Assembly: GCF_001011155.1 (NCBI RefSeq)
Contig: NZ_CP011479.1
Location: 4,165,662 to 4,229,661 of the forward strand
Source of the DNA: Hoeflea sp. IMCC20628
GTDB taxonomy: Bacteria; Pseudomonadota; Alphaproteobacteria; Rhizobiales; Rhizobiaceae
Length of the DNA stretch: 64,000 nt
Direction of reading: 5' to 3'
The position numbers and the translations under genes are program-made. The notes under the pieces are model-generated. The model had not been told where the DNA came from and searched no databases. It saw nothing but the letters and a program-made list of their open reading frames with translations. How positions within the stretch are numbered: position 1 is the stretch's first letter; each line of letters starts with the position of its first letter. This document shows positions 47,034 to 55,657 of the stretch, in pieces.

Positions 47034-49124
47034 ATGCCGACAATCCTAGCCGACAGCTTTACCGCATCACTCGCCAAGCTCAGCAATGATGAGCAGAAGC
47101 GGGTGAAGCTGACGGCATTCGATCTGCAGACCGAACCTGATCGTCCAGGTTTGAAGGCGCATCGTATCGACGCGTCGAAAGACCCTAACTTCTGGTCAGT
47201 ACGGGTCAATCGTGATCTCAGAATTATCATCCACAAGACCGGCGATAGCGTGATGCTGGCCTATGTCGATCACCATGATGACGCTTACAAGTGGGCGGAA
47301 CGGCGACGGATCGAAACCCATCCGCGCACCGGTGCGGTACAGATTGTGGAAGTGCGCGAGCTGGTTGAGGATGTTGATGTCCATCGCCACTTGCCGCATC
47401 AGCAAGAGCTTCCCTTCGCAATCCAGATCGAACACAAGGTTTCCACCAGTCCATTGTTCGAGGCTCTGACTCCCGATGATGTGCTTGGCCTCGGTGTTCC
47501 CGAGGACTGGGTCGGCGACGTGCTGCAGGCGACTGAAGACGCATTCTTCTCGCTCGCCGACCATTTGCCTCAGGAAGCGGCGGAATCCCTGCTCGACTAT
47601 GCAGCCAGTGGTGTTCTAAGGCCGCCGGCGCCGGTCACTGATGATCCGCTCACCCATCCCGACAGCCAAAGACGGTTCCGCATCCTTGAGGGGCACGAGG
47701 AGCTGGCTGCTGCCTTGGACCAGCCGTTTGAGAAATGGGCGATCTTCCTTCATCCTTCGCAACGTGCGCTGGTGAACCGGAACTTCTCTGGGCCGGTCAG
47801 GGCAATCGGGTCGGCCGGTACAGGGAAAACGGTCGTTGCCTTGCATCGGGTGGCGCGAATTCTCAAGGATGATCCCGAGGCGAGAGTTCTTCTGACAACA
47901 TTCTCCGAACCTCTGGCGATTGCCCTCAAGCGCAAGCTCGGCGTGCTCCTGGCCGACGCTCCAACTCTGACGGACCGAGTCACGATCTCCTCATTTGAGC
48001 AAGCTGCGGCAGACCTGAATGCATTGATGACCGGTCGAAAAGCCTACCTCATAGGCAGGGACAAGCTGAGATCGATCATCAGTGATGCCGCTAGCAGCCT
48101 TCCGCGTTACACGTCGCAGTTTCTCAATTCGGAATGGGAACATGTGATCGATGCCTGGCAGATTGACAGCGCCGAAGCCTACGCCACTGTTCCTCGCATG
48201 GGGCGCAAGAACCGACTTGGTTCGAAACAACGGACCGAGCTTTGGGGTGTCTTCGCAGAGGTTCGAAAGCAATTGCGTTCCAAAGCCCTGATGACGGCAG
48301 CTGGCGTGTTTACCTCCGTAACGGCTCATTACAGCGCGCGGAATGACAAGCCCTACACCCACATAGTTGTCGATGAAGCGCAGGACTTGGGCGTTGCTGA
48401 ACTGCGGTTCCTCGGTGCGATCGTTCCAGAGCGACAGGATGCATTGTTTTTTGCGGGAGATATCGGTCAACGCATCTTCCAGCAACCGTTTTCCTGGAAG
48501 GGCCTCGGCGTTGATATCCGCGGACGGTCGTTCACACTGAAGGTAAACTACCGTACTTCACATCAGATACGGCGATTGGCAGATCATCTGCTGCCCGAGA
48601 ATATTCGCGATGTGGACGGTGAGACCGATGATCGAAAGGGCACCGTTTCGGTTTTCGACGGCGTGGAGCCAGTGGTTGTGATCGCTCCGAACTGGGAGTC
48701 GGAAAAGGAAGCGGCGGCCGAGTTTTTGAAAAGGCTCATCGCTCAAGGAATTCTGCCAGGTGAGATCGGTATTTTTTGCCGGTCAAATGAACAGATCAGC
48801 CGCGTGGCTGAGATAGCGCACCTGGCGGGGTTAAAAACGATGTCATCATTGAGCGGATCAAGTCCTGAGGACTTCGTCCTGATCGGAACGATGCATTTGG
48901 CAAAGGGGCTTGAGTTCCGCGCCGTGTTGATCGTTGGCTGTGATGAAGGCGTTCTACCATTGCAATCCCGTATCGCTGATGTCGCCGATGAGTTTGAGCT
49001 GGATGAAGTCGTATCGACTGAGCGCCAATTGCTCTACGTCGCAGCAACTCGGGCGAGGGACCAGTTGTTCATCTCAGCGATTGAGCCCGGTTCGGAGTTT
49101 CTCGACGACCTAATTGTCGCCTGA
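47034..49124 (+). CDS. UvrD/Rep-type helicase with RelE-like N-terminal domain
   Basis: A 696-residue protein. Residues 1-~90 resemble the RelE/ParE fold (DPNFWSVRVNRDLRIIIHKTG, then MLAYVDHHDDAYKWAERR). The rest is SF1A helicase: GSAGTGKTVVALHR, IVVDEAQDLG, FFAGDIGQRIFQ, VNYRTSHQIRRLA, GTMHLAKGLEFRAV and YVAATRARDQL. It is the last gene of the operon, 7 bp after the STAND gene. It likely unwinds or degrades invading DNA; the RelE-like part may be a toxin, or only a binding domain. The RelE-UvrD combination is known from other genomes. Confidence 0.85.
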   Translation: MPTILADSFTASLAKLSNDEQKRVKLTAFDLQTEPDRPGLKAHRIDASKDPNFWSVRVNRDLRIIIHKTGDSVMLAYVDHHDDAYKWAERRRIETHPRTGAVQIVEVRELVEDVDVHRHLPHQQELPFAIQIEHKVSTSPLFEALTPDDVLGLGVPEDWVGDVLQATEDAFFSLADHLPQEAAESLLDYAASGVLRPPAPVTDDPLTHPDSQRRFRILEGHEELAAALDQPFEKWAIFLHPSQRALVNRNFSGPVRAIGSAGTGKTVVALHRVARILKDDPEARVLLTTFSEPLAIALKRKLGVLLADAPTLTDRVTISSFEQAAADLNALMTGRKAYLIGRDKLRSIISDAASSLPRYTSQFLNSEWEHVIDAWQIDSAEAYATVPRMGRKNRLGSKQRTELWGVFAEVRKQLRSKALMTAAGVFTSVTAHYSARNDKPYTHIVVDEAQDLGVAELRFLGAIVPERQDALFFAGDIGQRIFQQPFSWKGLGVDIRGRSFTLKVNYRTSHQIRRLADHLLPENIRDVDGETDDRKGTVSVFDGVEPVVVIAPNWESEKEAAAEFLKRLIAQGILPGEIGIFCRSNEQISRVAEIAHLAGLKTMSSLSGSSPEDFVLIGTMHLAKGLEFRAVLIVGCDEGVLPLQSRIADVADEFELDEVVSTERQLLYVAATRARDQLFISAIEPGSEFLDDLIVA

Positions 49125-49280
49125 ACATTCTGCTGGTTCTATGGGTTCGGCGGAGACTATTTCTGCATTATACACCAAATATCCGATTCCTCTGCAAACG
49201 GCGTTATAGGGAGTAATGGGGGGAAGACAGATAAGAAGGACCAAACAGCGTTTGAATGACGGTGCCAAAAATGAGGCCGA

Positions 49281-49601
49281 TCATGCAGGCTTGAGATGCC
49301 GCTTTGGCCGAAATGGAAATAGCCCGTCTGCATAACGTGCAGCAAGCTCTTCGAAGACGTCTTCGCTTTCTCGGACATCAAAACCTTGAAGCTCAAGGCC
49401 ATCCACGATCTCATCGCGCAACCGATCCAACGCCTGACGTCGTCCTAGATTGTGCTTCTCGGCACTCATGATCATTTTCCACAGCAGCATGCGCGCCAGA
49501 TCATCTCGCGACGGCCGGCACCGAAAACGGGCCTCATCTCTCACTCTCTGCTGGCGGGTACGCTGTGCAGCATTGATTTCTCGCTGTGATTTCTTTGTCA
49601 T
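49281..49601 (-). CDS. Small conserved-looking protein, unknown
   Basis: A 106-residue basic, helical protein (MTKKSQREINAAQRTRQQRV). ATG 49601 is fixed by AAGGAG eight bases upstream; the longer frame to 49835 has no such site. It lies downstream of the AAA+/protease operon and converges on the helicase gene. It is probably the last gene of the minus-strand operon or a separate small unit. Confidence 0.6.
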   Translation of the reverse strand: MTKKSQREINAAQRTRQQRVRDEARFRCRPSRDDLARMLLWKMIMSAEKHNLGRRQALDRLRDEIVDGLELQGFDVRESEDVFEELAARYADGLFPFRPKRHLKPA

Positions 49602-50051
49602 CCTGATCTCCTTGTTCATCATGGAGCCACAGTCTGATGGCCGGCGATGCAAGCAACAAACGCCGTTTGCCCTGCCAATGTTGACAATCTGGAAGGGGAT
49701 TGCGCATCGGAATTTGAAGTCTCCACCCCTTCTGTCTGTAAACGCCGTGCGAAGAAGAATCGCAGATTCCTGGCATCGAATCGGCGTGACAGATTTTGGA
49801 ATCGCGACAGGATAAATTGAAGTAACTTCCATCAAGTTGCCCGCACGTCATCACGGATCGAGTTGATGTCTGGGTGCCTTGAAACGCGTCCTCTTCACGT
49901 TCTTACAATTGAACTCAATTTGGCACCCGTCCCATCGGCCAATTTCCAGGTGGACATCTTGGCTGCGCGATATTCTGCCAGGTAACATGCTTCCCCCAGC
50001 TGCCGTCCATGGCTGCTGCCGAACAGCGAAAAGCTTGAACAGATTGCGGTG
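49602..50051. other. Intergenic region, nothing recognised
   Basis: 450 bp between two small minus-strand genes. No gene, RNA or clear promoter seen; short ORFs on both strands lack conserved features. Confidence 0.4.
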
Positions 50052-50279
50052 CTAACGGCTGATGCGGGGTTGCATCCAGGGCGGTTCATCGCCTGAAGTT
50101 TTCCGGATTGTCCGTGCCAGGGCGTCGCTCAACTCAACGATTGCGTTGTAGAGTTCAGACTGGGGTTTCAGGTCGCAAAACAAAGGTACAAGGTTACGAT
50201 GCAAATCAGCGGCACGAGCGACCAGGCCGTCGATTTGCATGGAATTCAGTTCAGGGCTGCGTTTGTGTCTTTTTGCCAT
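50052..50279 (-). CDS. Small helical protein, unknown
   Basis: A 75-residue protein beginning MAKRHKRSPELNSMQIDGLV and containing LYNAIVELSDALARTIRKTS. ATG 50279 has GGAGAAGC upstream. It follows the repeat array and the protease gene on the same strand. It could be a small regulator or just a neighbour; no family recognised. Confidence 0.55.
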   Translation of the reverse strand: MAKRHKRSPELNSMQIDGLVARAADLHRNLVPLFCDLKPQSELYNAIVELSDALARTIRKTSGDEPPWMQPRISR

Positions 50280-50381
50280 TGTGAAGCTTCTCCAAAGGAT
50301 TGCCCCGTCCATCTCAATGGAGAGCTGAGTCACCTCATGATTCAAACCGGATGAGCAAGAATGCTCGATCTTCCAGCTATC

Positions 50382-50591
50382 GGAATCGCGGAATTCTGGT
50401 TTCGAAACGGCTGGGCCTGAACCGGAATCGCCGAGGCAGAGTCTGGCAACGCGGGGACTGGTTTCTGAAACGGCGAATCCTAAATCGGAAACGCCGTATC
50501 AGAGTTCAGAATCGCAAAGACGGACTTTGGAATCGTTGGCGCCCGGGTGGGTAACGCGGGAGCCGAATTCTGAATCGTGCTTTTAGGGCGC
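50382..50591. repeat. Degenerate 21-bp tandem repeat array (about ten units)
   Basis: Ten consecutive 21-bp units share a core near GGAAtCGC, such as CGGAATCGCGGAA, CTGAAACGGCGAA, CGGAAACGCCGTA and TGGAATCGTTGG. Period is exactly 21 bp throughout, two helical turns, so the cores face one side of the DNA. The array fills the gap after the protease gene and just touches its stop. The plus strand is open across it and would encode seven-residue Arg/Asn-rich repeats. No spacers, so not CRISPR. Confidence 0.75.
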
Positions 50592-51359
50592 CGGTTTTTC
50601 TGGGCCCTTTGCGGTTACGTTCATTTCCTGAGTAAGCAGTGCTCTGACTTCGCTACCATCAAGGGTCCTGGCTTCAGCAAGACAGGTTGCCAGTGACAGA
50701 AGCGCATCGCGATGCTGCGATAGCATTTCGACGGCCATGGTCTCTGCGACCTCAAGCCTTGCATGGACATGATGCGCCAGTTGGCGATCGAGCGAAAGGA
50801 TCGATGAGTGATCCTTCACTGAACGGTACAGTAGGGGCTGGGTTGTCCCGAATCCGAGATTGGCCTCTGCATCTGTCGCCAGCCTCGTGGCATGTGCAAG
50901 ATCAGACGTGTCATTGCCACCGGAGCCTACGACATGATCACCAAAAATGAGCTTTTCCGCGGTCCTGCCGGCGAGCGTACAGGCGATCATCTGATTGAGC
51001 CATGTTTCGGTCTGAATGACATTCCTGCGCATCTGGCTTTCGACGAAGCCCCCGGAGCCATTGCCGACAGTCACCGTTGAAACGGTTGCGATGCCAAAGA
51101 ATGTCCAAGCTAGCGCGTGCCCAGCTTCGTGAACTGCAATTCGCCAGACAAGCTCTGGCGACATTGCCGCCTGACCTTCGGTGAGCGCTGCATGAATGTC
51201 GCTGTACGATAACGGTCGCTTTTCGCGGCGGGCTTTCTGTCGTGCTTCGCGGATTAGACGCTCGATGTCTGCACCTGTCCTGCCGGCAGCAGCCAGTGCC
51301 AATGGCTTAAGCATTGTGTTCATGTCGGGCACGGCGGCGGTGAGATGAAGGTTATCCAT
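50583..51359 (-). CDS. FtsH-like M41 zinc protease with AAA lid
   Basis: A 258-residue protein. Residues ~15-60 are the AAA+ lid (LALAAAGRTGADIERLIREA), and residues ~66-250 are an M41 peptidase domain with HEAGH (77-81) and a downstream acidic metal ligand in GGNDTSDLAHATRLA. The AAA core is in the separate upstream ORF. ATG 51359 overlaps that ORF's stop by eight bases in another frame. In FtsH-like proteins these parts are one chain, so this is a split gene or a frameshift. No membrane helix, unlike true FtsH. Confidence 0.8.
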   Translation of the reverse strand: MDNLHLTAAVPDMNTMLKPLALAAAGRTGADIERLIREARQKARREKRPLSYSDIHAALTEGQAAMSPELVWRIAVHEAGHALAWTFFGIATVSTVTVGNGSGGFVESQMRRNVIQTETWLNQMIACTLAGRTAEKLIFGDHVVGSGGNDTSDLAHATRLATDAEANLGFGTTQPLLYRSVKDHSSILSLDRQLAHHVHARLEVAETMAVEMLSQHRDALLSLATCLAEARTLDGSEVRALLTQEMNVTAKGPEKPAP

Positions 51360-52206
51360 TAGTCCGCACTCCTTCCTTGCTGTCGTTGACTTGATCGCAG
51401 CCGTCATCAGCAGTGCTGTCGTTGCTGTGAAACAGCAAAGCACCAGGCGCACTTTTGGAACCGACGGAACCACCGATCTCGCTGCTGTTCAGGAGCGCAT
51501 CGAGGTCACCTCCCAAATGATGCGCAATGATTTTCACCAGCGCATTTGTATCCGGGGTCGGGATGACAATGTGCTTCTCAAGACGTCCTGAACGCAAAAG
51601 TGCAGGGTCGATCTTGTCTGGCCGGTTGGTCGCGCCCACGACAATGACGCCTTCGGTTTTTGCAGCCCCGTCCAGTAATTCCAGCACGCGATTCACCAGG
51701 CTTGACCAATAGTCGTCATGGTGGCGATCGCTGCCGCCACGGCTCCCGATGTTATCGATTTCATCTACGAACAGGATGCAGGGGGCTGCCTTGCTGGCAT
51801 GCTCGAAAGTCGCGTTAATCGCTGCCAGAACATCGCCAAGATTCGACGCTTCCAGCCATCTCGCCACGGACGTCGCGATCAGCGGGACCTGAAGCGTATT
51901 ACAGAGTGCCTTCGCAAACGTTGTCTTGCCCGTACCGGGCGGCCCAGAGAGCAGCAGCCGTGAACTGAGATCGGACCACTCGACCTCCTTGTTTTTGTAA
52001 GCACCAAGGTCGATCTTGAGGTCAAGAGCCCACGTCTGGGCATCCCCATAACCTGCCAACCGTTCAACATAGAGATGGTCCTTTCCGGTGGACGGTTTGA
52101 CAGATTGCTCCCGCTTCTGCTTCTTGGCTGGTTCTGCCCCGGTCGGTGCCTTGACTGGCTCTATGATGTCGAAACAGACAGAATATTTCTCGCGCTTCCT
52201 TGCTTC
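51352..52206 (-). CDS. AAA+ ATPase core of an FtsH-like protease (after an in-frame TAG)
   Basis: The frame is open from the codon after TAG 52207-52209 to 51352. The ATPase has Walker A GPPGTGKTT, Walker B CILFVDEIDNIG, and VGATNRPDKIDPALLRSGRLE with the arginine-finger region; it ends before the lid. No ATG precedes the domain; TTG 52059 (LAGYGDAQTW) is the only usable start, with no clear ribosome site, so readthrough of the TAG is one way to make it. The AAA ring would unfold substrates for the M41 part. Alternatively the locus is decaying. Confidence 0.75.
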   Translation of the reverse strand, partial: EARKREKYSVCFDIIEPVKAPTGAEPAKKQKREQSVKPSTGKDHLYVERLAGYGDAQTWALDLKIDLGAYKNKEVEWSDLSSRLLLSGPPGTGKTTFAKALCNTLQVPLIATSVARWLEASNLGDVLAAINATFEHASKAAPCILFVDEIDNIGSRGGSDRHHDDYWSSLVNRVLELLDGAAKTEGVIVVGATNRPDKIDPALLRSGRLEKHIVIPTPDTNALVKIIAHHLGGDLDALLNSSEIGGSVGSKSAPGALLFHSNDSTADDGCDQVNDSKEGVRTNG

Positions 52207-53358
52207 CTAGCGACCCGACCTGTTCAGCAACGAACCAAGTCCGCAATTCTTTCCGTCGTCACCCTTGGCTTCTGCCCGTGCAGCATTCTCCGCTTCAAGC
52301 GCGGTCAGGATTCCGATGATTTTGGTCAAGGATCGACCTGGGCGGATTGCGATAGCCAGATCATCGATGCCGAGATGGAGCGGCTCGAATTCGAGTTCGC
52401 TCATCAGAAACCAGGAGCGGCCAACCGCGATTTGGCAACAGATGGCGAGCACATCAGCGATCAGGCTTGCATCAATTCCGTCACCTTGGATCACAATGTC
52501 CGCGACAGCAACAAGACGCGCCGGTAGTGGCTGTTCTCTCTCATCAGAGATGATCAAAGGCTTGGATGCATTAAGGACCTTGTTCGACACAAGCCGCCGC
52601 ACGTCATCATGACGATCAAACCTCTCTAACAAAGCGCTCCCGCAGCAAGAGAGTGACCTTCGTCGTTTTGAATCCGCCAATGATTTAAAGTGCCCTGTAA
52701 GAGTTGGGCCATCGCTAATCGATTCAAGGGATGCGTAGAAAGGCAGGATCAAACCTTTTTCGAGCATATTGCCGAGCTGTTTTTCAAAACCGTGAACCGG
52801 AATCTGCACTGCGATGATCGGGCACTCGGACTTCATGATCGCAATCAGTCGATCGAGGGTATTCGCATCTTTCCCAAGAGCCCTTGCGAGCAATAGAGCG
52901 GTTGCGACTTCACGAACTTTCAGCGTGGGCGCAAAGCCCCCCACAATTGAAAGTACGTGGTCCCGGAGCCTGAGCAACTCCGATGAACTCGGCGTGGTCC
53001 CATTTTGATTGACGAGCATTTTGCGAACAGGTTTGCCGACTTCGCCGACCTCTCCAAACTCCTCATCATCGAAATCATTGAACTCGCCAGATTCAAGCTT
53101 CCTTTCGAGACATTTCCTGTTGCACGATGACACCTCCAGGAGGTTCCGCATCAGGTCCCGATCATGATCAACATCACCCGAGAACTTTGCTGTATGGTCC
53201 GCTGAAAGCCGCCAGATTGTGCCTTCACGCGAGGTTGCGCCAAGGGGCTGATCTTCAAGGATACCAGCTTCTGCGGCACGGCCAAAAGCTTCGAGCCGGG
53301 CAGCGCGGCGTTGGCGTGACAGGAGATACCGAAAGACACGTTTGCTGATCTTGCTCAT
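52207..53358 (-). CDS. N-terminal region of the AAA+/protease protein
   Basis: A 383-residue, largely helical protein from ATG 53358 (GGAGACAC upstream), which overlaps the preceding stop as ATGA. It has no known catalytic motif; DFDDEEFGEVGEVGKPVRKM is acidic. It ends in TAG in the same frame as the AAA core, which continues open with EARKREKYSVCFDIIEP. That continuity suggests the three parts once formed one ~900-residue protein, with this part selecting substrates. Confidence 0.7.
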   Translation of the reverse strand: MSKISKRVFRYLLSRQRRAARLEAFGRAAEAGILEDQPLGATSREGTIWRLSADHTAKFSGDVDHDRDLMRNLLEVSSCNRKCLERKLESGEFNDFDDEEFGEVGEVGKPVRKMLVNQNGTTPSSSELLRLRDHVLSIVGGFAPTLKVREVATALLLARALGKDANTLDRLIAIMKSECPIIAVQIPVHGFEKQLGNMLEKGLILPFYASLESISDGPTLTGHFKSLADSKRRRSLSCCGSALLERFDRHDDVRRLVSNKVLNASKPLIISDEREQPLPARLVAVADIVIQGDGIDASLIADVLAICCQIAVGRSWFLMSELEFEPLHLGIDDLAIAIRPGRSLTKIIGILTALEAENAARAEAKGDDGKNCGLGSLLNRSGR

Positions 53359-53810
53359 AGCTGTGTCTCCTCTGAGCATGCGGAATAATCCGCGATTGTC
53401 TGAAAGTTCGCAGGCAGGAAGCGGCGGTTTCCATCAAGCCAGCCTTTGAGGATCAGGCCTGCCGGGTGCTTGAACCTGCACAACAACTCAAGTCTACGCT
53501 GCAAGCGCCTGGGCAGCCTGGTGTTGCCGGCTTCAACGGCTCCAGCGTGATCAACAATTTTCCGGACAGTGCTTGGCGCGATGTCATCAACGAGGTCAGG
53601 CGTCGGATTGCCGTCGCAAGACATCGCGAGAATCTCAAGCTCAATTTCAGCCGGACTTTGCGCCTTGCGGCTTGGCTTCGGTTTCCGAGATTTGGTAGCC
53701 GGTGGCTGCTTTCGAGAAGTGGACATCGGACCAGCATGATGTTGAACATCCGCGTTTTGCGGGAATGGCACGACATTGGTGTTGGGGGGATAGGTATTGG
53801 ATTTACACAT
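53355..53810 (-). CDS. Unknown protein coupled to the AAA+/protease gene
   Basis: A 151-residue protein from ATG 53810. The N-terminal half is Pro/Ser/Lys-rich and disordered (RKPKPSRKAQSPAEIELEIL); the C-terminal half is helical and basic (RLPRRLQRRLELLCRFKHPA). Its stop overlaps the next start (ATGA). No family recognised. Confidence 0.65.
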   Translation of the reverse strand: MCKSNTYPPNTNVVPFPQNADVQHHAGPMSTSRKQPPATKSRKPKPSRKAQSPAEIELEILAMSCDGNPTPDLVDDIAPSTVRKIVDHAGAVEAGNTRLPRRLQRRLELLCRFKHPAGLILKGWLDGNRRFLPANFQTIADYSACSEETQL

Positions 53811-53894
53811 GACATATTTCTCCAAGCGCCAGATCAAAAGATCGGCGGCTGTTGTGAACAAAACGGTTGATTGATGGATTGAGCTGATTGCCTG

Positions 53895-54806
53895 TCAGTG
53901 CCGGATGGGCACTTGAGCAAAGCCCAGCTTGATCATTTGCGGCTCTCTGCCGGTCCCGATGCCAGAGCTTCCGCAAGAGGTCTGATCAGCCTCATCATCA
54001 GGCTCAGTCTCTTCTGCCGCAGTCATTACATCGACCGCCGTCGTTACCTGATGACTGGATTTACTGGAGAAGGTTTCACAAGCCAGCTTCCAGTTGGCCT
54101 GGATGCGCGAGCGGAACTTCTTCTGTAGCAACCCGATAGCTTCGCCGGCACCGGCAACCTCCACAAGGTGGTCAAGATGCGACAAATGCCAGATGCCACC
54201 TTCGAGGTCGGTCTTCTGGTTTTCTGCATTGAGGATCACAACCCTGACATCTTCGGCAACCATGCGTCGATGCTCTTTGTACAAGAAGTCGGGAACGACA
54301 AGCGCCGCTGCCAACATGCGATTCCTTAGCTCATCAATTCGTGCGCGCTCGTAGGAATTGAGGCTGCGTTTTGAATCCACCAGATGCGCAACCTTGGTCA
54401 ACCGATTCAGAATGACGAGATCGGGCGTGTAGGTCTTGCGGCCACCCATATCGGCATCAAAAGTCACCGTCCGGTAGTTCAGCGGGTTATTCATGAGGAC
54501 AACTTGCATCGCTGCCGGTGTCACCGGAAGCCGTAGATTTTGAGTCAGCACCGCGAGGTCTGGATTGCACTTGGCGACAAAGGCGATTCCGCGTTCGATC
54601 AGCCGGCCTTCCATTCCGGGAATTGCCCTAAGAACTCCGGCGATTTCATCCACGCCACCTGCGAGCGCATTTGCGAGGGCGTCGGCAGAAAGGGAGGGAC
54701 TGACAACTTCATCGATGAGTTCATCAAAACGCTGCCTCAAATCGGGGCTGTCGGCTGAATAATCATAGATGTGGGCAGTCGTAGTCTTGAGGGTGTTCTT
54801 GTTCAT
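53895..54806 (-). CDS. Possible PD-DxK nuclease-like protein heading the AAA+ operon
   Basis: A 303-residue protein from ATG 54806, with AGGAG upstream. In the middle, ADMGGRKTYTPDLVILN is followed by AHLVDSKRSLNSYERARID, which fits a PD...DxK nuclease core (PD in TPDLVI, DSK in place of ExK). The C-terminus is acidic and low complexity (EETEPDDEADQT). It is the first gene of the minus-strand operon, and the shared palindrome lies 58 bp upstream. Nuclease activity is inferred from the motif only. Confidence 0.6.
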   Translation of the reverse strand: MNKNTLKTTTAHIYDYSADSPDLRQRFDELIDEVVSPSLSADALANALAGGVDEIAGVLRAIPGMEGRLIERGIAFVAKCNPDLAVLTQNLRLPVTPAAMQVVLMNNPLNYRTVTFDADMGGRKTYTPDLVILNRLTKVAHLVDSKRSLNSYERARIDELRNRMLAAALVVPDFLYKEHRRMVAEDVRVVILNAENQKTDLEGGIWHLSHLDHLVEVAGAGEAIGLLQKKFRSRIQANWKLACETFSSKSSHQVTTAVDVMTAAEETEPDDEADQTSCGSSGIGTGREPQMIKLGFAQVPIRH

Positions 54807-54863
54807 GCGAGTCTCCTGTTGAGGAGCGATGACGGCAGCATTCATGCAGACACGGAGGGTCAG

Positions 54864-54884
54864 ATGCGGAAATAATTTCCGCAT
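54864..54884. promoter_or_regulatory. 21-bp palindrome, second copy of the shared operator
   Basis: ATGCGGAAAT and ATTTCCGCAT around a central A, identical to the inner 21 bp of the palindrome at 36907-36933. It lies 58 bp upstream of the AAA+ operon's first start codon. Confidence 0.7.
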
Positions 54885-55657
54885 TGGCTACCCCTGATGG
54901 GCAGTCGGACCATTAGTGTCGGCGAGGAGCTGGCGTGATCGCTTTATGGTGTAACGATCAGCGGTGCGAAAGCGACATCGGTGACGGCGAAACGTCGCCG
55001 GCCGGCCTGCGCGGCAGCCAAAAGCGAGCTTCAATAGGAGATTTATGTGATTGATCTTTCCCTGACGGGAAGTTGGCGGTAAGGGTCAACATAGCCCAAT
55101 TCCTTCTAATCCAAGGTTACGGGTCAGGCCTCTGTCGGTGTTGGTAGCACCGGCGGGGGCCGTTAAGTCGCTTAAAAACATCAGTTTCTGGCGACAAAAA
55201 TACAAATAGTCCGGAGTAGCTCCTCCGGCAAGGCGAAAAGAACGTATCCGGAACAAGGGCTCCGGCATGGTTAACAAACGACGCGGGTGTTCCGAAGCCC
55301 AGACAAAGGAACGCTCCAACGTATGGGAGCTTTGAGGGTAGTGCATCAAGCGCTGAGTTTTGTCGGTATGGGCGGAGAGCGGTCGTTCGTTGCAACTGCG
55401 CAGAGGCTACGCAATTTCTCAAAAGCGTAAACTCATCCGACGGAGTTTTCTTCCGATATGCCAGGTCGAATGAACATTCCGAGCCCAATTCAGCCGTCCC
55501 ATATGCCGCGGTGGTGGCTTCGTTCAATCCTGAATCTAAAATCTGCGACGTGCTTTGGTGACTGATTCAATTTCCGTATTGGCATCGGGGATTGAAAGCG
55601 ATTATGGGGCCGAGGCAGTAGGTCGGCATTTCTGCCCGTAGCCGAAGCCCAAGTGTT
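54885..55657. other. Intergenic region with no recognised gene
   Basis: 773 bp between the shared palindrome and an ABC permease. One 136-residue minus-strand ORF (55117-55527) has no motif, ribosome site or known relative that I can name; it may be decayed. The promoter of the AAA+ operon should lie at the left edge. Confidence 0.4.

Noticed and set aside
50382-50591. Possible CRISPR array
   Set aside because: Units are contiguous at 21 bp with no unique spacers, and no cas genes are present.
55117-55527. 136-residue ORF in the gap left of the NitT/TauT operon
   Set aside because: No ribosome site, motif or recognisable family; cannot be distinguished from chance or a decayed gene.
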